From JAENWD01 sp963796915 (lineage in GTDB: Bacteria; Acidobacteriota; Vicinamibacteria; Vicinamibacterales; JAENWD01): a stretch of DNA of 64,000 nucleotides. Below, one piece after another: positions 42,078 to 52,842 of the stretch. The stretch lies in contig CAWCNI010000004.1 in NCBI GenBank assembly GCA_963796915.1, forward strand, positions 1,116,001-1,180,000. The letters run 5' to 3'. Within the stretch, counting starts at the first letter, position 1, and the number at the start of each line of letters is the position of its first letter. The notes below the pieces were generated by a model. It saw only the letters and a list, made by a program, of their open reading frames with translations. It had not been told where the DNA came from and did not search any database. The translations under genes and the position numbers were made by a program.

Positions 42078-43508
42078 CCCTCTATTCTACCTGTCTTAGC
42101 CCTCGTCTCCGCCCTCGCGTTGCCCGCCACGGCCGGCGCGCAGGCACACACCGCGGACGTGGCCGCGCAGGGCGATCTCCGCCAGACCAGCCGTTTGCTG
42201 GAGGAATTGGCGTCCCGCGTCGGCCCCGCCGTCGTCGAAATCATCACGCTTGGCTTCGCCAGCACCGACATCGCCGACGACGAGCGCGGGTTGCTGGTGG
42301 CGCCGTCGCGGGGCAGCGGCTCCGGCGTGATCGTGGATCCCGACGGCTACATCGTGACCAACGCGCATGTCGTCGAAGGCGCGCACCGCATCCAGGTGGA
42401 AATCGCCATGGCGGCCTCCGCCGACGACCAGCACCATTCCGTCCTCCAGAGTCACTCGCGCCTGGTGCCGGCCCGTCTCGTCGCCATGGATGAAGAGACC
42501 GACCTGGCGGTGATCAAGATCGACGCGAAAGGTCTGCCGACCCTCGATTTCGCCGACTCTGACGATGTCAGGCCGGGGCAGCTGGTGCTGGCGTTCGGAA
42601 GTCCGATGGGTCTCAACAGCACTGTCACGCTCGGCGTCATCAGCGCCGTCGCGCGGCAGCTGGAGCCTGAGGACGCGATGATCTACATCCAGACCGACGC
42701 GCCGATCAATCCGGGCAACAGCGGCGGTCCGCTGGTCAATATGGATGGCCGCGTGGTCGGCATCAACACGCTGATCCTCTCGCAGTCAGGCGGCAACGAA
42801 GGCCTCGGGTTTGCCGCGCCCAGCAACATCGTCCGCAATGTCGTGGCGCAGATTCGGAAGTACGGCCGCGTCAGGCGGGGAGAGATCGGCGTCCGCGCCC
42901 AGACCATCACGCAAGTGCTGGCGGACGGACTCAAGCTGCCGAGGGTGGGCGGCGTGATCCTGAGCGACGTCTATCCTGATACGCCCGCGGCCAAGGCCGG
43001 CCTCAAGGTCGGCGACATCGTGTTGAGCCTCGACGGCAAGGTGATGGAGAACGGCCGCCAGATGCAGGTGAACCTGTACAGCCGGGCCGTCGGCGACACC
43101 GTGCGACTTGAAATCCAGCGCGGCGACGCGTCGGACACCGTGCTGGTCAAGGTCGCGGAGCGGGATGACGACCCGACCAGGTTCACGCCGCTGGTTCCGG
43201 CCGACGAACCCTACATCGACAGGCTGGGCGTGCTCGGGCTGACGCTGGACGCGAAGGCGAAGGAGCTGCTGGACGATCTCCGCATCGCCTCCGGGGTCAT
43301 TGTCGCCGCGATGAGCAACAGCGCGGTGGCCGGCGCTGAAGGGCAGTTGAAGTCAGGCGACGTCATTCACCAGGTGAACGGCACGACGATCACCAGCGTC
43401 GAGCAGTTGCGGAGTGTGGTGTCGAAGCTGAAGGTCGGCGACGCGGCCGTGTTGCAGGTGGAGCGCGAAGGCGATCTGCTCTACGTCGGAATCCGCATCG
43501 ATCGATAG
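42063..43508 (+). CDS. HtrA/DegP-type periplasmic serine protease with two PDZ domains
   Basis: A 481-residue exported protease. A signal peptide (ILPVLALVSALALPATAGA) ends near residue 27. The trypsin-like domain has the triad H102 (TNAHVV), D147 (ETDLAVIKI) and S220 (GNSGGPLV). Two PDZ domains follow, at about 275-370 and 390-480. It degrades or refolds damaged envelope proteins. The ATG at 42063 is used because the signal peptide starts there; it lies inside the first 15 bases of ppa on the other strand. A GTG at 42072 is an alternative start. Confidence 0.9.
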   Translation: MPRVHPSILPVLALVSALALPATAGAQAHTADVAAQGDLRQTSRLLEELASRVGPAVVEIITLGFASTDIADDERGLLVAPSRGSGSGVIVDPDGYIVTNAHVVEGAHRIQVEIAMAASADDQHHSVLQSHSRLVPARLVAMDEETDLAVIKIDAKGLPTLDFADSDDVRPGQLVLAFGSPMGLNSTVTLGVISAVARQLEPEDAMIYIQTDAPINPGNSGGPLVNMDGRVVGINTLILSQSGGNEGLGFAAPSNIVRNVVAQIRKYGRVRRGEIGVRAQTITQVLADGLKLPRVGGVILSDVYPDTPAAKAGLKVGDIVLSLDGKVMENGRQMQVNLYSRAVGDTVRLEIQRGDASDTVLVKVAERDDDPTRFTPLVPADEPYIDRLGVLGLTLDAKAKELLDDLRIASGVIVAAMSNSAVAGAEGQLKSGDVIHQVNGTTITSVEQLRSVVSKLKVGDAAVLQVEREGDLLYVGIRIDR

Positions 43509-43516
43509 TCGAGCGA

Positions 43517-44581
43517 TCAGCGCTGGATGCGGGCGGCCACGCGGCGGCCCATGTCGCGGCAGCCAAGTGCTGGTGCCTCGCCGAGCAGGTCTGCCGTTCT
43601 GTCGCCGGCCGTCAGCGTCCTGCCGATCGCGTCGTCAATCGCGTCGGCCTCGGCCTGCAGGTCAAAGCTGAAACGGAGCAGCATCGCCAGCGAGGCGATG
43701 GTGCCGAGCGGGTTGGCCTTGTCCTGGCCCGCGATGTCAGGCGCAGAGCCGTGCACGGGTTCGTAAAGGCCCGGGCCATCGCCAAGGCTGGCCGAGGGCA
43801 GCAGGCCGATCGAGCCCGCGATGACGGCGGCTTCGTCCGACAGGATGTCTCCGAACAGGTTCTCTGTCAGCACCACGTCGAAGCGCGTGGGATGCGTCAC
43901 GAGCGCCATGGCGCACGAGTCGACGTACATGTGCTGCACGGCCACGTCGGGGTAGTCCTTCGCGACGTCGTTGACGACAGCGCGCCACAACTGCGAGGTC
44001 TCGAGCACGTTGGCCTTGTCGACAGACGTCACGTGCCTGCGCCGGCGGCGCGCCGCGTCGAAGGCGACCTTGGCGATGCGCGTGATCTCGCCGACCGAGT
44101 AGCGCATCGTGTTGAAGGCCTCGCCGCGCTCGCGATCGATCTGCCGGGGCTCGCCGAAATACAGGCCACCGGTGAGCTCACGGACGATCAGCAGGTCCGC
44201 GCCCTTGACGATCTCCGCCTTGAGCGGCGCCGCGCCTTCCAGGCCCGGCCAGATTCGCGTGGGGCGCAGGTTGGCGTAGACACCGAGCCCCTTGCGGATG
44301 GCCAACAGCCCGCCTTCGGGCCGCTCCTTCGACGGCAGGTGGTCGAAGGCCGGATCGCCCACTGCGCCGAGCAACGTCGCCTTGACTCTCTGACACGCCG
44401 CCAGCGTCTCGGCCGGCAGCGCCGGCAACCCCGCCCTGAGCGCCGCACCGCCCATCAGGTGGGTCGTGGTCTCGACCTGATGGTCGAACGTCGCGCCAAC
44501 CGCGTCGAGGACGTCTACCGCCGCGGCAACGACTTCCGGTCCGACACCGTCACCGGGGATCAGAGCAATGGTGATCTGCAT
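43517..44581 (-). CDS. leuB: 3-isopropylmalate dehydrogenase
   Basis: Oxidatively decarboxylates 3-isopropylmalate in leucine synthesis. The 354-residue protein has the N-terminal IALIPGDGVGPE, RKGLGVYANLRP, RELTGGLYFG, the catalytic Tyr in NTMRYSVGEI, the catalytic Lys in SVDKANVLETS, and ENLFGDILSDEA plus the NAD loop HGSAPDIAG. No ribosome site precedes the ATG; a pyrimidine-rich array on the coding strand runs to within one base of it. It is downstream of leuA and convergent with the HtrA gene. Confidence 0.95.
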   Translation of the reverse strand: MQITIALIPGDGVGPEVVAAAVDVLDAVGATFDHQVETTTHLMGGAALRAGLPALPAETLAACQRVKATLLGAVGDPAFDHLPSKERPEGGLLAIRKGLGVYANLRPTRIWPGLEGAAPLKAEIVKGADLLIVRELTGGLYFGEPRQIDRERGEAFNTMRYSVGEITRIAKVAFDAARRRRRHVTSVDKANVLETSQLWRAVVNDVAKDYPDVAVQHMYVDSCAMALVTHPTRFDVVLTENLFGDILSDEAAVIAGSIGLLPSASLGDGPGLYEPVHGSAPDIAGQDKANPLGTIASLAMLLRFSFDLQAEADAIDDAIGRTLTAGDRTADLLGEAPALGCRDMGRRVAARIQR

Positions 44582-44582
44582 G

Positions 44583-44684
44583 GAATGAAGAATAGAAAAT
44601 GAAAAATAGAAAATGAAGAATGAAGAATGAGAATCAGGAACGAAGAATCAGGAACGAGGAATCAGGAGTTGAGAATCAGGAATG
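44583..44684. repeat. GAATGAA/GAATCAG degenerate tandem array directly upstream of leuB
   Basis: Purine-rich 7-9 bp units on the plus strand (GAATGAA, GAAAATA, GAATCAGGAAC) fill the start of the leuA-leuB gap. With the opposite-strand array at 44779-44854 it forms a long inverted repeat about 95 bp apart. Confidence 0.7.
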
Positions 44685-44778
44685 GACAACGTGACGACCC
44701 ATCGATGAAGGAGGGGGAGAGACGAATCAACTGGAGAACGATGAGGAATCTGGATATCGGTTCGCGACATTCAGCTCT

Positions 44779-44854
44779 CATTCTTCATTCTTCATTCCCC
44801 ATTCTTCATCCTCCATTCTTCATTCTTCACTTTTCCATTCTTCATTCTTCATTC
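44779..44854. repeat. TTCATTC tandem array abutting the leuA stop
   Basis: About ten CATTCTT/TTCATTC units on the plus strand, reaching to two bases from the leuA stop codon. It is the inverse of the array at 44583-44684. Confidence 0.7.
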
Positions 44855-44855
44855 C

Positions 44856-46095
<1,240 letters not shown>

Positions 46096-46209
46096 GAGGC
46101 CTCCGCCATCATTCTGGGATTGCCGAAGACCCATAGTCAAATCGATATTTCTTCCGCTTCAATAATCAGGCATTATAAAGCGTGCCCGCCTCGCCGGGCC
46201 GGAGAACCC
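46096..46209. promoter_or_regulatory. Divergent leuA/LysR promoter region
   Basis: 114 bp between leuA and the LysR gene, with an AT-rich core around 46137-46180 (AATCGATATTT and CATTATAAAG). On the minus strand TATAAT is read at 46172-46177, but without a good -35 box. Such divergent regions normally hold the LysR binding sites; a specific T-N11-A box could not be assigned with confidence. Confidence 0.35.
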
Positions 46210-47097
46210 ATGCAGCTGGCCGAATTGCAGGTCTTTTTGACGGTTGCTGCGGAGCGCAGCTTCTCGAGGGCTGCGGCCAAGCTTCACCGGACGCAGCCCG
46301 CGGTCAGCCAGGCCATCAGGCGCCTGGAAGACGAGTTGGGCGAGCGCCTCTTCGATCGATCCTCCAAGCAGGGCACGCTGACGGAGGCCGGCCGCGTGCT
46401 CCGCGATTACGCCCTGCGGCTCTCCCGCCTGAGCGAGGAGGCCGAGACCGCCGTGCGCGAGCTGCGCGACCTGCGGCGGGGGCGCGTGCTGATCGGCGCC
46501 AACGAGGGCGCGGTGCACGCGTTGCTGCCGCTCATCGGGCGTTTCCGCCAGGCGCACGCCGACATCCAGGTGGACGTGCGCCGCGTGCCGTCGCGTCAGG
46601 TGGGTGTCGAGGTCGCGCAGGGCAGCCTCGATTTCGGCGTGATCACGTTTCAGCCCGCCGAGCGCGGCTTGATGACGCTCAACCTGGGCCCCGACGACCT
46701 CGTGATGCTGCTGCACCCGCAGCACCCGCTCGCCAAGCGGAAAGAGGTCTCGCTGGCGGAGTTCGGCCGCGAGACTGTGATCGCGCACAACGACCCGTCT
46801 CCCGCGCGCGAGCGCGTGCTCCGCACGTTCGAGCAGCGGCACGCGCCGATCAACATTCAGGTCGCCCTCCCCAGCCTTGAAGCCATCAAGCGCGCCGTCG
46901 AGATGAAGATGGGCGTCGCCCTGTTGCCGAGGCGATGTGCCCTGGCAGAGCTGTCACGCGGCCAGCTGGCCGAGGTGAAAGTGCAGCAGGTGCGCCTGGC
47001 GCGGCAGTTGCGGCTCGTCTACCGGAAGGTCGGCGACCTCTCGCACGCCGCGCAGGCGTTTCTGACGATTGCGCGCCAGCATCATCCGGAAGCCTGA
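46210..47097 (+). CDS. LysR-family transcriptional regulator
   Basis: A 295-residue LysR regulator. The winged helix is at residues 1-60 (FLTVAAERSFSRAAAKLHRTQPAVSQAIRRLEDELGERLF) and the rest is the periplasmic-binding-type effector domain (IGANEGAVHALLPLIGRF, MKMGVALLPRRC). It is divergent from leuA, the usual arrangement for a regulator of the neighbouring gene, so control of leucine synthesis is a reasonable guess. The ATG at 46210 begins the helix-turn-helix at once, whereas the longer frame runs antisense to leuA. Confidence 0.9.
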   Translation: MQLAELQVFLTVAAERSFSRAAAKLHRTQPAVSQAIRRLEDELGERLFDRSSKQGTLTEAGRVLRDYALRLSRLSEEAETAVRELRDLRRGRVLIGANEGAVHALLPLIGRFRQAHADIQVDVRRVPSRQVGVEVAQGSLDFGVITFQPAERGLMTLNLGPDDLVMLLHPQHPLAKRKEVSLAEFGRETVIAHNDPSPARERVLRTFEQRHAPINIQVALPSLEAIKRAVEMKMGVALLPRRCALAELSRGQLAEVKVQQVRLARQLRLVYRKVGDLSHAAQAFLTIARQHHPEA

Positions 47098-47170
47098 TCC
47101 GCGCGGACCCGGCATCCCCTGAGGAACCGCCCGGCGCGACAGCTCGTAGTTGCAATCGATCGGAGTGTTC

Positions 47171-49641
47171 ATGGACGTCATCCTGCAGGACCTGAGATTC
47201 GCCATCCGATTGCTGCGCCGCGACAAGGCCTTTGCCGTCGCAGTCGTCCTGACACTCGGGTTGTGCCTGGGCGCCAACACCGCGATCTTCACGATCGTCC
47301 GCTCTGTCCTTATCCGTCCGCTGCCGTATCCCGAGGCCGACCGGCTGGTCCTCTTCTACGACGGTTTCCCTGGCGCCGGCGTCGAGCGCGCCGGGACATC
47401 GGTCCCGAACTACTTCGACCGCGCCAAGCTCACGGACGTGCTGGAGTCGACCGCCCTCTATCGCTGGGACGGCGCCAAGGTAGGCCAGGGCACGAGCCAG
47501 GAAGGCGTGTCGTCGATGGACGTGACGCCGTCGTTCTTCCGGGTGCTCCGCGCCCAGCCCGCCCGTGGGCGCCTGTTCACGGAGGCCGAAGGGCGAAGTC
47601 GGCAATCAGCACGTCGTCGTTCTCAGCTACTCCTTCGCTGAGCGGCGGGGCGGCGTCGACAAGGTCGTCGGCCAGAACATCCGGCTGGACGACGTGCCGT
47701 ACACCGTCGTCGGAGTGCTCCCGAAGGAGTTTTCGTTCCTGAGTCCCGACGTGCGCTTGTTCACGCCGCTGGCGTTCAAGCCGGAACAGAAGGCCGACGA
47801 CGAGCGGTGGAGCCAGAACCACGAGCAGATCGGCCGGCTGGCGCCAGGCGCGAGCATTCAGCAGCTCCAGGCGCGCATCGACGCGCTGAACGCGGGCGCC
47901 CTCGAGCGTGCCGGATCCCTCAAGACCGCATTGCTCAATGCCGCGCTATCACAGCGTGACCGGCTCGCTGCAGGCCGACATCGTCCGCAACGTCCGCAAC
48001 GCGCTGCAGTTGCTGTGGGGCGGCGTGCTGTTCGTCCTGCTCATCGCCGCCGTGAACGTCACTAACCTTGCGCTGGTGCGGGCCAGCGGGCGGCTGAAGG
48101 AACTGGCGACGCGCAACGCCCTCGGCGCCGCGCAGTGGCGCGTCGTCCGGCAGCTGGTCACGGAGACCGTCCTGCTGACGACCCTCGGCGGCGCGCTGGG
48201 GCTGGTGATCGGGTACTGGTGCGTCGACGGGCTGTCGTCGTTTGGCTTCACCGATCTCCCGCGCAGTTCGGAAATTCGACTGGACGGCACTGTGGTCGCC
48301 TTCACGGCGGGCCTCGCGCTGCTGCTGGGCGTGATCATCGGCGCGGTCCCCGCCATGCACCTGGCCGGGCTGGACCTGAGCCTGGTGCTCCGCGACAACA
48401 GCCGGACCGGCACGGCCGGCCGCGGCGCCCGCTATCTGCGTCGCGGGCTGGCCGTCGCTCAGGTCGGTTTCGCGTTCGTGCTGCTGGTTGGCGCGGGTCT
48501 TCTGTTCGCGAGCTTCCGTCAGTTGCTGGCGGTGAACCCAGGGTTCCGACCGGACCACGTCCTGACGGGGCGCATCGCGCCGTCGGCGACCCACTATCCC
48601 AATGACGCCGCGATTCTGGGCTACGCGGACCGGGCGCTGGAACGGGTGCGCGCGCTGCCCGGTGTCGAAGCCGCAGGCATCAGCACGTTCCTGCCCTTCA
48701 GCTGGGACGGATCGAGCAGCGTCATCATCCCGGAAGGCCACGTGATGGCGCCCGGTGAGTCGGTGGTGTCGCCCAACCTCCTGCACGTCACACCCGGCTA
48801 CCTCGAGGCCATGCGCGTCCCGCTCAAGCGAGGCCGCATGTTTGCCGCGAGCGATGTCGCCGGTGCGCCGCAGGTGATCATCCTCGACGAACGGCTCGCC
48901 GCGAAGTTCTGGCCCGGTGCCGATCCGATCGGACGCCGCGTGTATCGCCCCGACAAGGTCGAGGACGTCGTCAAGCCGGGCCCGACAGTGAAGTGGTTCC
49001 AGGTCGTCGGAGTGATCGGCGATGTGAAGCTCAAGGGGCTGGTCGAAGGCGAGGACGCGCGGGCCGGTGCTTACTACTTCCCGTTCGCGCAGAGCGTGGA
49101 CAACAGCATGGGCCTGGCCATCCGGACCAGCGGCGATCCGAAGCTCATGACCGCGACAGTGCAGCGGACGCTTGCCACGATCGACCCCGAGCTGCAGATG
49201 TCGGATGTGTTCACGATGGACGAACGGGTGGAGAAGTCGCTCAACCCGCGTCGCACGCCGATGCAGCTGTCGCTGGCCTTTGCCGTCATCGCGCTGCTGC
49301 TCGCCTCCATTGGCCTCTACGGCGTGCTGGCCTATCAGGTGAGCCAGCGCACGCGCGAGATCGGGATTCGTATGGCGCTTGGCAGCGACACCCGCCGCGT
49401 CGTCTCGATGATCCTGCGAGAGGGCCTGGTGCTGGTGGCCATCGGCCTGGTGATGGGGCTGGTCGGTGCGGTCGCCTTGCGCCAGGTGATCGCGTCGGAG
49501 CTGTACAACGTCGGCGCGCTCGACCCGATGGTCATCCTGTCGGTGACCGGCATGCTGGGGCTGACCTCGCTCGTCGCGTGCTTCGGGCCGGCGAGACGCG
49601 CGGCGAAGGTGAACCCTGTCGTCGCGTTGTCGCAGCAATAG
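47171..49641 (+). CDS. ADOP-type MacB-like ABC permease, two frame breaks
   Basis: A large FtsX/MacB-like permease of the acidobacterial duplicated orphan permease type. It has an N-terminal cytoplasmic helix (QDLRFAIRLLRRDKAFA) and first membrane helix with TLGLCLGANTAIF, a periplasmic MacB_PCD region, three membrane helices with TRNALGAAQWRVVRQL, a second periplasmic region and a last three-helix unit with EIGIRMALGS. The frame breaks near 47590 (GGG run, after FTEAEG) and near 47942 (before RYHSVTGSL). Removing one base at each restores 822 residues, a usual length. No dedicated ATPase gene is adjacent, as is typical of orphan ADOPs. Confidence 0.82.
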
Positions 49642-49689
49642 CGCGGTCCCTTCCCGAAAGCCTTATGGATGAGGTAGCCTCGATGTGTA

Positions 49690-50691
49690 ATGCGATGGCT
49701 CCCCGGAATCCCCGTCCTTCTGTTCCTGCTTGCGTTCCCCGCCTGCGGCGGCGATAGTCCGCGTCCGCCGGCGGCGCCGACCCCGGTGTTCGTCGCGCCC
49801 GCGCCGCCGCCACCCTGGACGCTGTCCGGGCGTGTGGTCGCGACCCTCACCTCGACGCCGGTAGCGCACGCGCACGTCGATGCCTTCATCGCGTCCGCCG
49901 ACACTGACGCCGACGGCCGGTTTACGCTGACGGCGCCGACGGCCCCGGGCCACAGCCAGGCCATCACCGTGACCGCCGCTGGTTACAGGCCCCGCGAGAC
50001 TGTGATCAAACTCCCGCGCACTACGGAGCCCGTCGTGGATTTGGTTTCGACGTCGGCGCCTTTCGACGAGACCTTCTACAACGAGCTTGCGCGCGGCGCG
50101 CTCGAGTATCCAGGCGAGGACTATCAGTTGTTCCGGTGGCCGGCGCCGCTGAAGTTCTATTTCCGAACGGTGGACGAGTTCGGACGTCCGCTTTCGCCTG
50201 ACGTCGTGCAGGTTGTCGAACGGGGCATCCGGCAGGGAGTGCAGTACTACACCGGCGGTGCGTTCAGTGCCGAGATCGAGGAAGGAACCGCGACGCACCA
50301 GGAGACCGTCGGCTGGGTCAACGTGGTGCCGGAACAGGACATTCCCGGTGGTGACTACTGCGGCCTGGCGTCAAGCGTCGGCGGCAATCCGAACACCATG
50401 CACCTGCGCGTCGATCGATGCGGCTGCGGCAGCATCAAGATTCCGATCGCCGTCGTCGAGCACGAGGTCGGCCATGTCGTCGGCATGTTCCATGTGAACG
50501 GCCACGAGAACCTCATGAGCACCCCGGCAGACTACGGATGCAAGGACCTCGTGCCGACGGCGAAGGAGCAGTATCACGCGCGGCTGATCTACGCGCGGCC
50601 GCGCGGCAATCGTTCTCCGGATCGCGACCCTGGCGATTTCCTGCTCGCACGCCCCGGGGGCGGATGGGCCGGTGGACCGGGAATGCCGTAG
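49690..50691 (+). CDS. Lipoprotein with regulatory-like and metzincin-like domains
   Basis: A 333-residue surface protein. The signal sequence ends at a lipobox cysteine (LLAFPAC), then Pro-rich residues 24-42, and a carboxypeptidase-regulatory-like beta sandwich at about 42-115 (SGRVVATLTSTPVAHAHVDAF). The C-terminal region has the zinc motif H258-E259-x2-H262-x2-G-x2-H268 followed by a Met-turn (NLMST), the metzincin signature. Several Cys (YCGLA, CGCG, YGC) may form disulfides. Probably a surface metalloprotease; substrate unknown. It is 48 bp after the permease gene on the same strand. Confidence 0.75.
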   Translation: MRWLPGIPVLLFLLAFPACGGDSPRPPAAPTPVFVAPAPPPPWTLSGRVVATLTSTPVAHAHVDAFIASADTDADGRFTLTAPTAPGHSQAITVTAAGYRPRETVIKLPRTTEPVVDLVSTSAPFDETFYNELARGALEYPGEDYQLFRWPAPLKFYFRTVDEFGRPLSPDVVQVVERGIRQGVQYYTGGAFSAEIEEGTATHQETVGWVNVVPEQDIPGGDYCGLASSVGGNPNTMHLRVDRCGCGSIKIPIAVVEHEVGHVVGMFHVNGHENLMSTPADYGCKDLVPTAKEQYHARLIYARPRGNRSPDRDPGDFLLARPGGGWAGGPGMP

Positions 50692-50716
50692 AGAACGCCG
50701 GCGGAGCGCGCTTGTG

Positions 50717-51307
50717 TTACCAGGCGCCCGTGACGTACGGCAGACGGTTCGCCAGAGCGCGCACTTCCTCAAAATTCTCGAGGAGAAGGCCGGTACCGTC
50801 CCACAGGCCGCTGACCAGCGCTTCGTGGGCCGACGGCGGCATCGCCGCGGCGACGTGGCGCTCGCCGGCCGAGACGCGCAGACCGGCGACATCGACGCCG
50901 ACCGCCAGCGTGGCATCGGCTTCGACCGCCCGCATCAGCCAATCCAGATCGTCGGCGGGAATGGTCAGGCAGGGCAGCCCGAGGCCGAGGCTGTTGCCGA
51001 AGAAGATCTCCGAGTAGCCTTCGCCGACAATCGCCTGGATGCCCCAGCGCTGAAGCGCCTGGGGCGCGTGCTCGCGCGAGCTGCCGCAGCCGAAGTTCCG
51101 GTTGACGAGCAGCACGTGCGCGCCCTGGTACTGCGGCTGGTTGAACGGGTGCGACGGATCGCTGCGGTCGTCGGCAAAGACGTGCTGCTCGAGACCCTCG
51201 AACGACACCGCCTTCAAGTAGCGTGCGGGGATGATGCGGTCGGTGTCGATGTCGTCGCCGCGCATGGGCAGCGCACGGCCGCTAATCGTGCTGAGACGGC
51301 TGCTCAT
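50717..51307 (-). CDS. leuD: 3-isopropylmalate dehydratase small subunit
   Basis: The swivelling subunit of isopropylmalate isomerase, 196 residues: GDDIDTDRIIPARYL, LVNRNFGCGSSREHAPQAL and the GNSLGLGLPCLTI segment. With LeuC it interconverts 2- and 3-isopropylmalate. The ATG at 51307 overlaps the leuC stop (ATGA), so the subunits are co-translated. An open frame continuing upstream of the start is antisense-like shadow within leuC. Confidence 0.95.
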   Translation of the reverse strand: MSSRLSTISGRALPMRGDDIDTDRIIPARYLKAVSFEGLEQHVFADDRSDPSHPFNQPQYQGAHVLLVNRNFGCGSSREHAPQALQRWGIQAIVGEGYSEIFFGNSLGLGLPCLTIPADDLDWLMRAVEADATLAVGVDVAGLRVSAGERHVAAAMPPSAHEALVSGLWDGTGLLLENFEEVRALANRLPYVTGAW

Positions 51308-52725
51308 CGCGTCACCTCGGCCGTCTTGAGGACCTGGCGCACGTCCACGACCTCGCCGGCCACCGCTGCGGCCGCGACCATCGCCGGCGACATCAACAGC
51401 GTCCGGCCCGTCGGGCTGCCCTGACGGCCCTTGAAGTTGCGGTTCGACGAACTCGCACAAATCTCGCGGCCCTCGAGTCGATCGGGATTCATTGCCAGGC
51501 ACATCGAGCAGCCGGCGCCGCGCCATTCGAATCCAGCGGCGGCGAAGATCTGATCGAGGCCTTCCTGTTCCGCCTGCTGCCTGACGCCTTCGGAACCGGG
51601 CACGACGAGCGCTCGCACGTTGCGAGCGACCCGCTGCCCGCGCACGATCCGCGCGGCCTCGCGAAGGTCGGAGATCCGTGAGTTGGTGCACGAGCCGATG
51701 AACGCCACGTTGATTGGCGTGCCCGCGATCGGCTGTCCGGCGGCGAAGTCCATGAACTGCAACGCCTCGGAAATACCCACGCGCTCGTCTTCGGCCGCCG
51801 CGGCCGGATCCGGCAGGCGCCCGGTCACCCCGACTGACTGGCCGGGGTTGATGCCCCAGGTCACCGTCGGCTCGAGAGCGTCGCCGTCGATGACGACCTT
51901 GTCGTCGTAGCGCGCATCGGCATCCGACGCCAGCCGCCGCCACGCCGCCATGGCCCGCTCGAAGGCGTCGCCCTGTGGAGTGAACGCCCGGCCCTGCAGG
52001 TAGTCGAACGTCGTCCGATCGGGATTCACGTAGCCAACCCGCGCCGCACCTTCGATGGACATGTTGCAGATCGTCATCCGCTCGTCCATCGTCATGCGAT
52101 CGACCACGGCGCCGCCGTATTCGTAGGCGTAGCCGGCGCCACCCTTCACGCCGAGCTGACGGATGATCTCGAGGATGACGTCTTTCGCGTACACCCCGGC
52201 CGCCAGCGTACCGGTGACGTCGATACGACGCACCTTGAGCGGCTCAATGGCCAGACACTGCGACGCGAGCACGTCGCGCACCTGCGTCGTGCCGATGCCG
52301 AAGGCCACCGATCCGAACGCGCCATGCGTCGAAGTGTGCGAGTCGCCGCACGCGATGGTCATGCCCGGCTGCGTCAACCCGAGCTCGGGCCCGATGACGT
52401 GCACGATCCCCTGATGCTCGCTGCCGATGTTGTAGAGCGGAATGCCGTACTCGAGGCAATTGCGCTCGAGCGCGCTCATCATCGCCTCCGCCATCACGTC
52501 CAGGAATGGCCGCTCACGGCCGCGGGTAGGGACGATGTGATCGACGGTGGCGAAGGTGCGCTCGGGAAACGCGACACGCCACCCGCGGCTCCGCAGCATG
52601 TCGAAGGCCTGCGGGCTGGTCACTTCGTGAACGAGGTGGAGCCCGACGAACAGCTGCGTCTGACCGGTGGGAAGGCGCCGCACGGCGTGGGCGTCCCAGA
52701 CCTTCTGGAGGAGCGTCTGACCCAT
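51304..52725 (-). CDS. leuC: 3-isopropylmalate dehydratase large subunit
   Basis: The aconitase-type catalytic subunit, 473 residues. It has TIACGDSHTSTHGAFG, FIGSCTNSRISDLR for one cluster cysteine and CSMCLAMNPD for the other two, SSSNRNFKGRQG, and the final GRTLLMSPAMVAAAAVAG. It binds a 4Fe-4S cluster. It is the first gene of the leuCD pair and is separated from leuAB by the ADOP and lipoprotein genes, so the leucine genes form two transcription units. Confidence 0.95.
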   Translation of the reverse strand: MGQTLLQKVWDAHAVRRLPTGQTQLFVGLHLVHEVTSPQAFDMLRSRGWRVAFPERTFATVDHIVPTRGRERPFLDVMAEAMMSALERNCLEYGIPLYNIGSEHQGIVHVIGPELGLTQPGMTIACGDSHTSTHGAFGSVAFGIGTTQVRDVLASQCLAIEPLKVRRIDVTGTLAAGVYAKDVILEIIRQLGVKGGAGYAYEYGGAVVDRMTMDERMTICNMSIEGAARVGYVNPDRTTFDYLQGRAFTPQGDAFERAMAAWRRLASDADARYDDKVVIDGDALEPTVTWGINPGQSVGVTGRLPDPAAAAEDERVGISEALQFMDFAAGQPIAGTPINVAFIGSCTNSRISDLREAARIVRGQRVARNVRALVVPGSEGVRQQAEQEGLDQIFAAAGFEWRGAGCSMCLAMNPDRLEGREICASSSNRNFKGRQGSPTGRTLLMSPAMVAAAAVAGEVVDVRQVLKTAEVTR

Positions 52726-52842
52726 AATCGAATGTTATCACCGGGGCCGGCAGTATTCGAGCTGGTTACCAAACGCGCGAGGCCCGGTTATGCGATCGAC
52801 GCTCGTGGCGTGCCCTTGCCTTGCGTCTGCCCTTGCTGCGCC

